In this document: positions 5,196 through 5,593 of the stretch, one piece after another
Position numbering within the stretch: the stretch's first letter is position 1
Layout of the letters: each line of letters opens with the position of its first letter
Assembly: GCA_009786045.1 (NCBI GenBank)
Contig: WQTY01000165.1
Location: 1 to 5,593, forward strand
Reading direction: 5' to 3'
Source: Pseudomonadota bacterium
GTDB taxonomy: Bacteria > Myxococcota_A > Bradymonadia > UBA4248
Length of the DNA stretch: 5,593 nt
Notes under the pieces: model-generated
The model's database searches: none
What the model was told of the DNA's origin: nothing
Seen by the model: only the letters and a program-made list of their open reading frames with translations
Made by a program: the position numbers and the translations under genes

Positions 5196-5593
5196 TCAAC
5201 TTCGACGCGTACGCCGACGCATCATCAAACCAATGAGAAGACACAGGCCACCCCAAATTCCCAGCGCAGCAGCCGGCGGCTGAGAAAGCCTGCCTGCCTG
5301 ACATCCGCCAGACCCACTGCCATCATCGCCCGGATCACCGCCATCACCTGGGTCTGTGCCAGGATCACCGCCATCACCTGGGTCTGTGCCAGGATCACTG
5401 CCATCGCCGGGATCTGTGCCAGGATCACTGCCATCACCCGGATCTGTGCCAGGATCACTGCCATCGCCGGGATCTGTGCCAGGATCACCGCCATCACCCG
5501 GATCTGTGCCAGGATCACCGCCATCACCCGGATCTGTGCCAGGATCACCGCCATCACCTGGGTCTGTGCCAGGATCACCGCCATCGCCGGGGT
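5196..5593 (-). CDS. Repetitive secreted protein with MYXO-CTERM-like tail (5' end off window)
   Basis: This is the C-terminal 131 residues of a longer protein; the start lies beyond 5593. The frame chosen reads PGDG, then eight complete [G/S]DPGTDPGDG decapeptides, then GDPGDDGSGSGGCQAG, a hydrophobic helix (AAALGIWGGLCLLIGLMM, about 107-124) and the tail RRRTRRS before TGA. Gly/Ser linker, Gly-Gly-Cys, one membrane helix and a basic end are the layout of MYXO-CTERM sorting signals, in which the Cys is thought to be processed by a myxosortase and the protein anchored at the surface. The acidic Gly/Pro/Asp repeat would be a flexible stalk or linker; Asp-rich repeats could bind calcium, which is inference. 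An alternative frame starting at an ATG at 5584 gives hydrophobic MAVILAQ repeats and ends without a plausible domain; it is a shadow. The functional N-terminal domain is not visible. Confidence 0.85.
   Translation of the reverse strand, partial: PGDGGDPGTDPGDGGDPGTDPGDGGDPGTDPGDGGDPGTDPGDGSDPGTDPGDGSDPGTDPGDGSDPGTDPGDGGDPGTDPGDGGDPGDDGSGSGGCQAGRLSQPPAAALGIWGGLCLLIGLMMRRRTRRS
5340..5593 (-). repeat. 30-bp tandem repeat array encoding decapeptides
   Basis: Eight complete 30-bp units run from 5340 to 5579, with a partial unit to the window edge, so the array continues outside. Each unit encodes [G/S]DPGTDPGDG. Differences between units are third-position changes (GAC CCA GGT, GAT CCG GGT, GAT CCC GGC) plus one Gly/Ser switch at the first codon (GGT/AGT). 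There are no spacers, so this is a coding minisatellite and not a CRISPR array. Unit number is likely to vary between strains. Confidence 0.9.

Noticed and set aside
5225..5584. 119-residue minus-strand frame with MAVILAQ repeats
   Set aside because: It is the +1 shadow of the decapeptide repeat. The adjacent frame gives Gly/Pro/Asp repeats with synonymous variation and a coherent sorting-signal tail, and continues past the window edge.
5340..5593. CRISPR array
   Set aside because: The 30-bp repeats are contiguous with no spacers and encode a regular decapeptide.

Overview
The window looks like a surface-protein-rich stretch of a myxobacterium-like genome (Myxococcota or a related deltaproteobacterial lineage). 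This is inferred from protein architecture only. Two signs support it: tandem Cys-rich modules of the 'CDG..NGCE..L...NCG.CG..C' type in a lipoprotein, and a protein that ends in Gly/Ser linker, Gly-Gly-Cys, hydrophobic helix and Arg-rich tail, as in MYXO-CTERM sorting signals. DUF285/BspA-type repeats are common in host- and gut-associated bacteria, so a host-associated relative is possible.

Layout from left to right. Positions 1-147 are non-coding and packed with palindromes. Positions 148-1818 (minus) encode a 556-residue lipoprotein with three 12-Cys modules, a further 8-Cys segment, a PKD-like/BspA N-terminal segment and DUF285 repeats. Positions 1819-2166 are a divergent intergenic region with a plausible promoter for ferritin. 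Positions 2167-2685 (plus) encode a bacterial ferritin with a complete ferroxidase centre. Positions 2733-4334 (minus) encode peptide chain release factor 3 (prfC), convergent with ferritin. Positions 4469-4741 (minus) hold the decapitated C-terminal remnant of a second DUF285 protein, paralogous to the first lipoprotein. A strong intrinsic terminator (4767-4790) and a palindromic repeat (4806-4835) follow the next gene, a 66-residue lipoprotein at 4849-5049 (minus). The right edge (5196-5593, minus) is the C-terminal part of a repetitive secreted protein made of [G/S]DPGTDPGDG decapeptides with a MYXO-CTERM-like tail. Its real reading frame has no ATG inside the window, so ATG-based calling picks a wrong frame there.

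Ferritin (iron storage) and RF3 (translation termination) are housekeeping genes with no evident link to the envelope proteins. The three intact or partial envelope genes and the remnant are the accessory component. Every gene end seen here has a palindrome within about 20 bp of its stop codon. Two of these are the same 19-mer on opposite strands flanking prfC, and three belong to a GTAGGGG-ended family. I found no clear novel defence, mobile or RNA system. The most interesting items are the modular surface proteins, the shared C-terminal cap of the two DUF285 proteins, the hidden-frame sorting-signal protein and the palindrome family.
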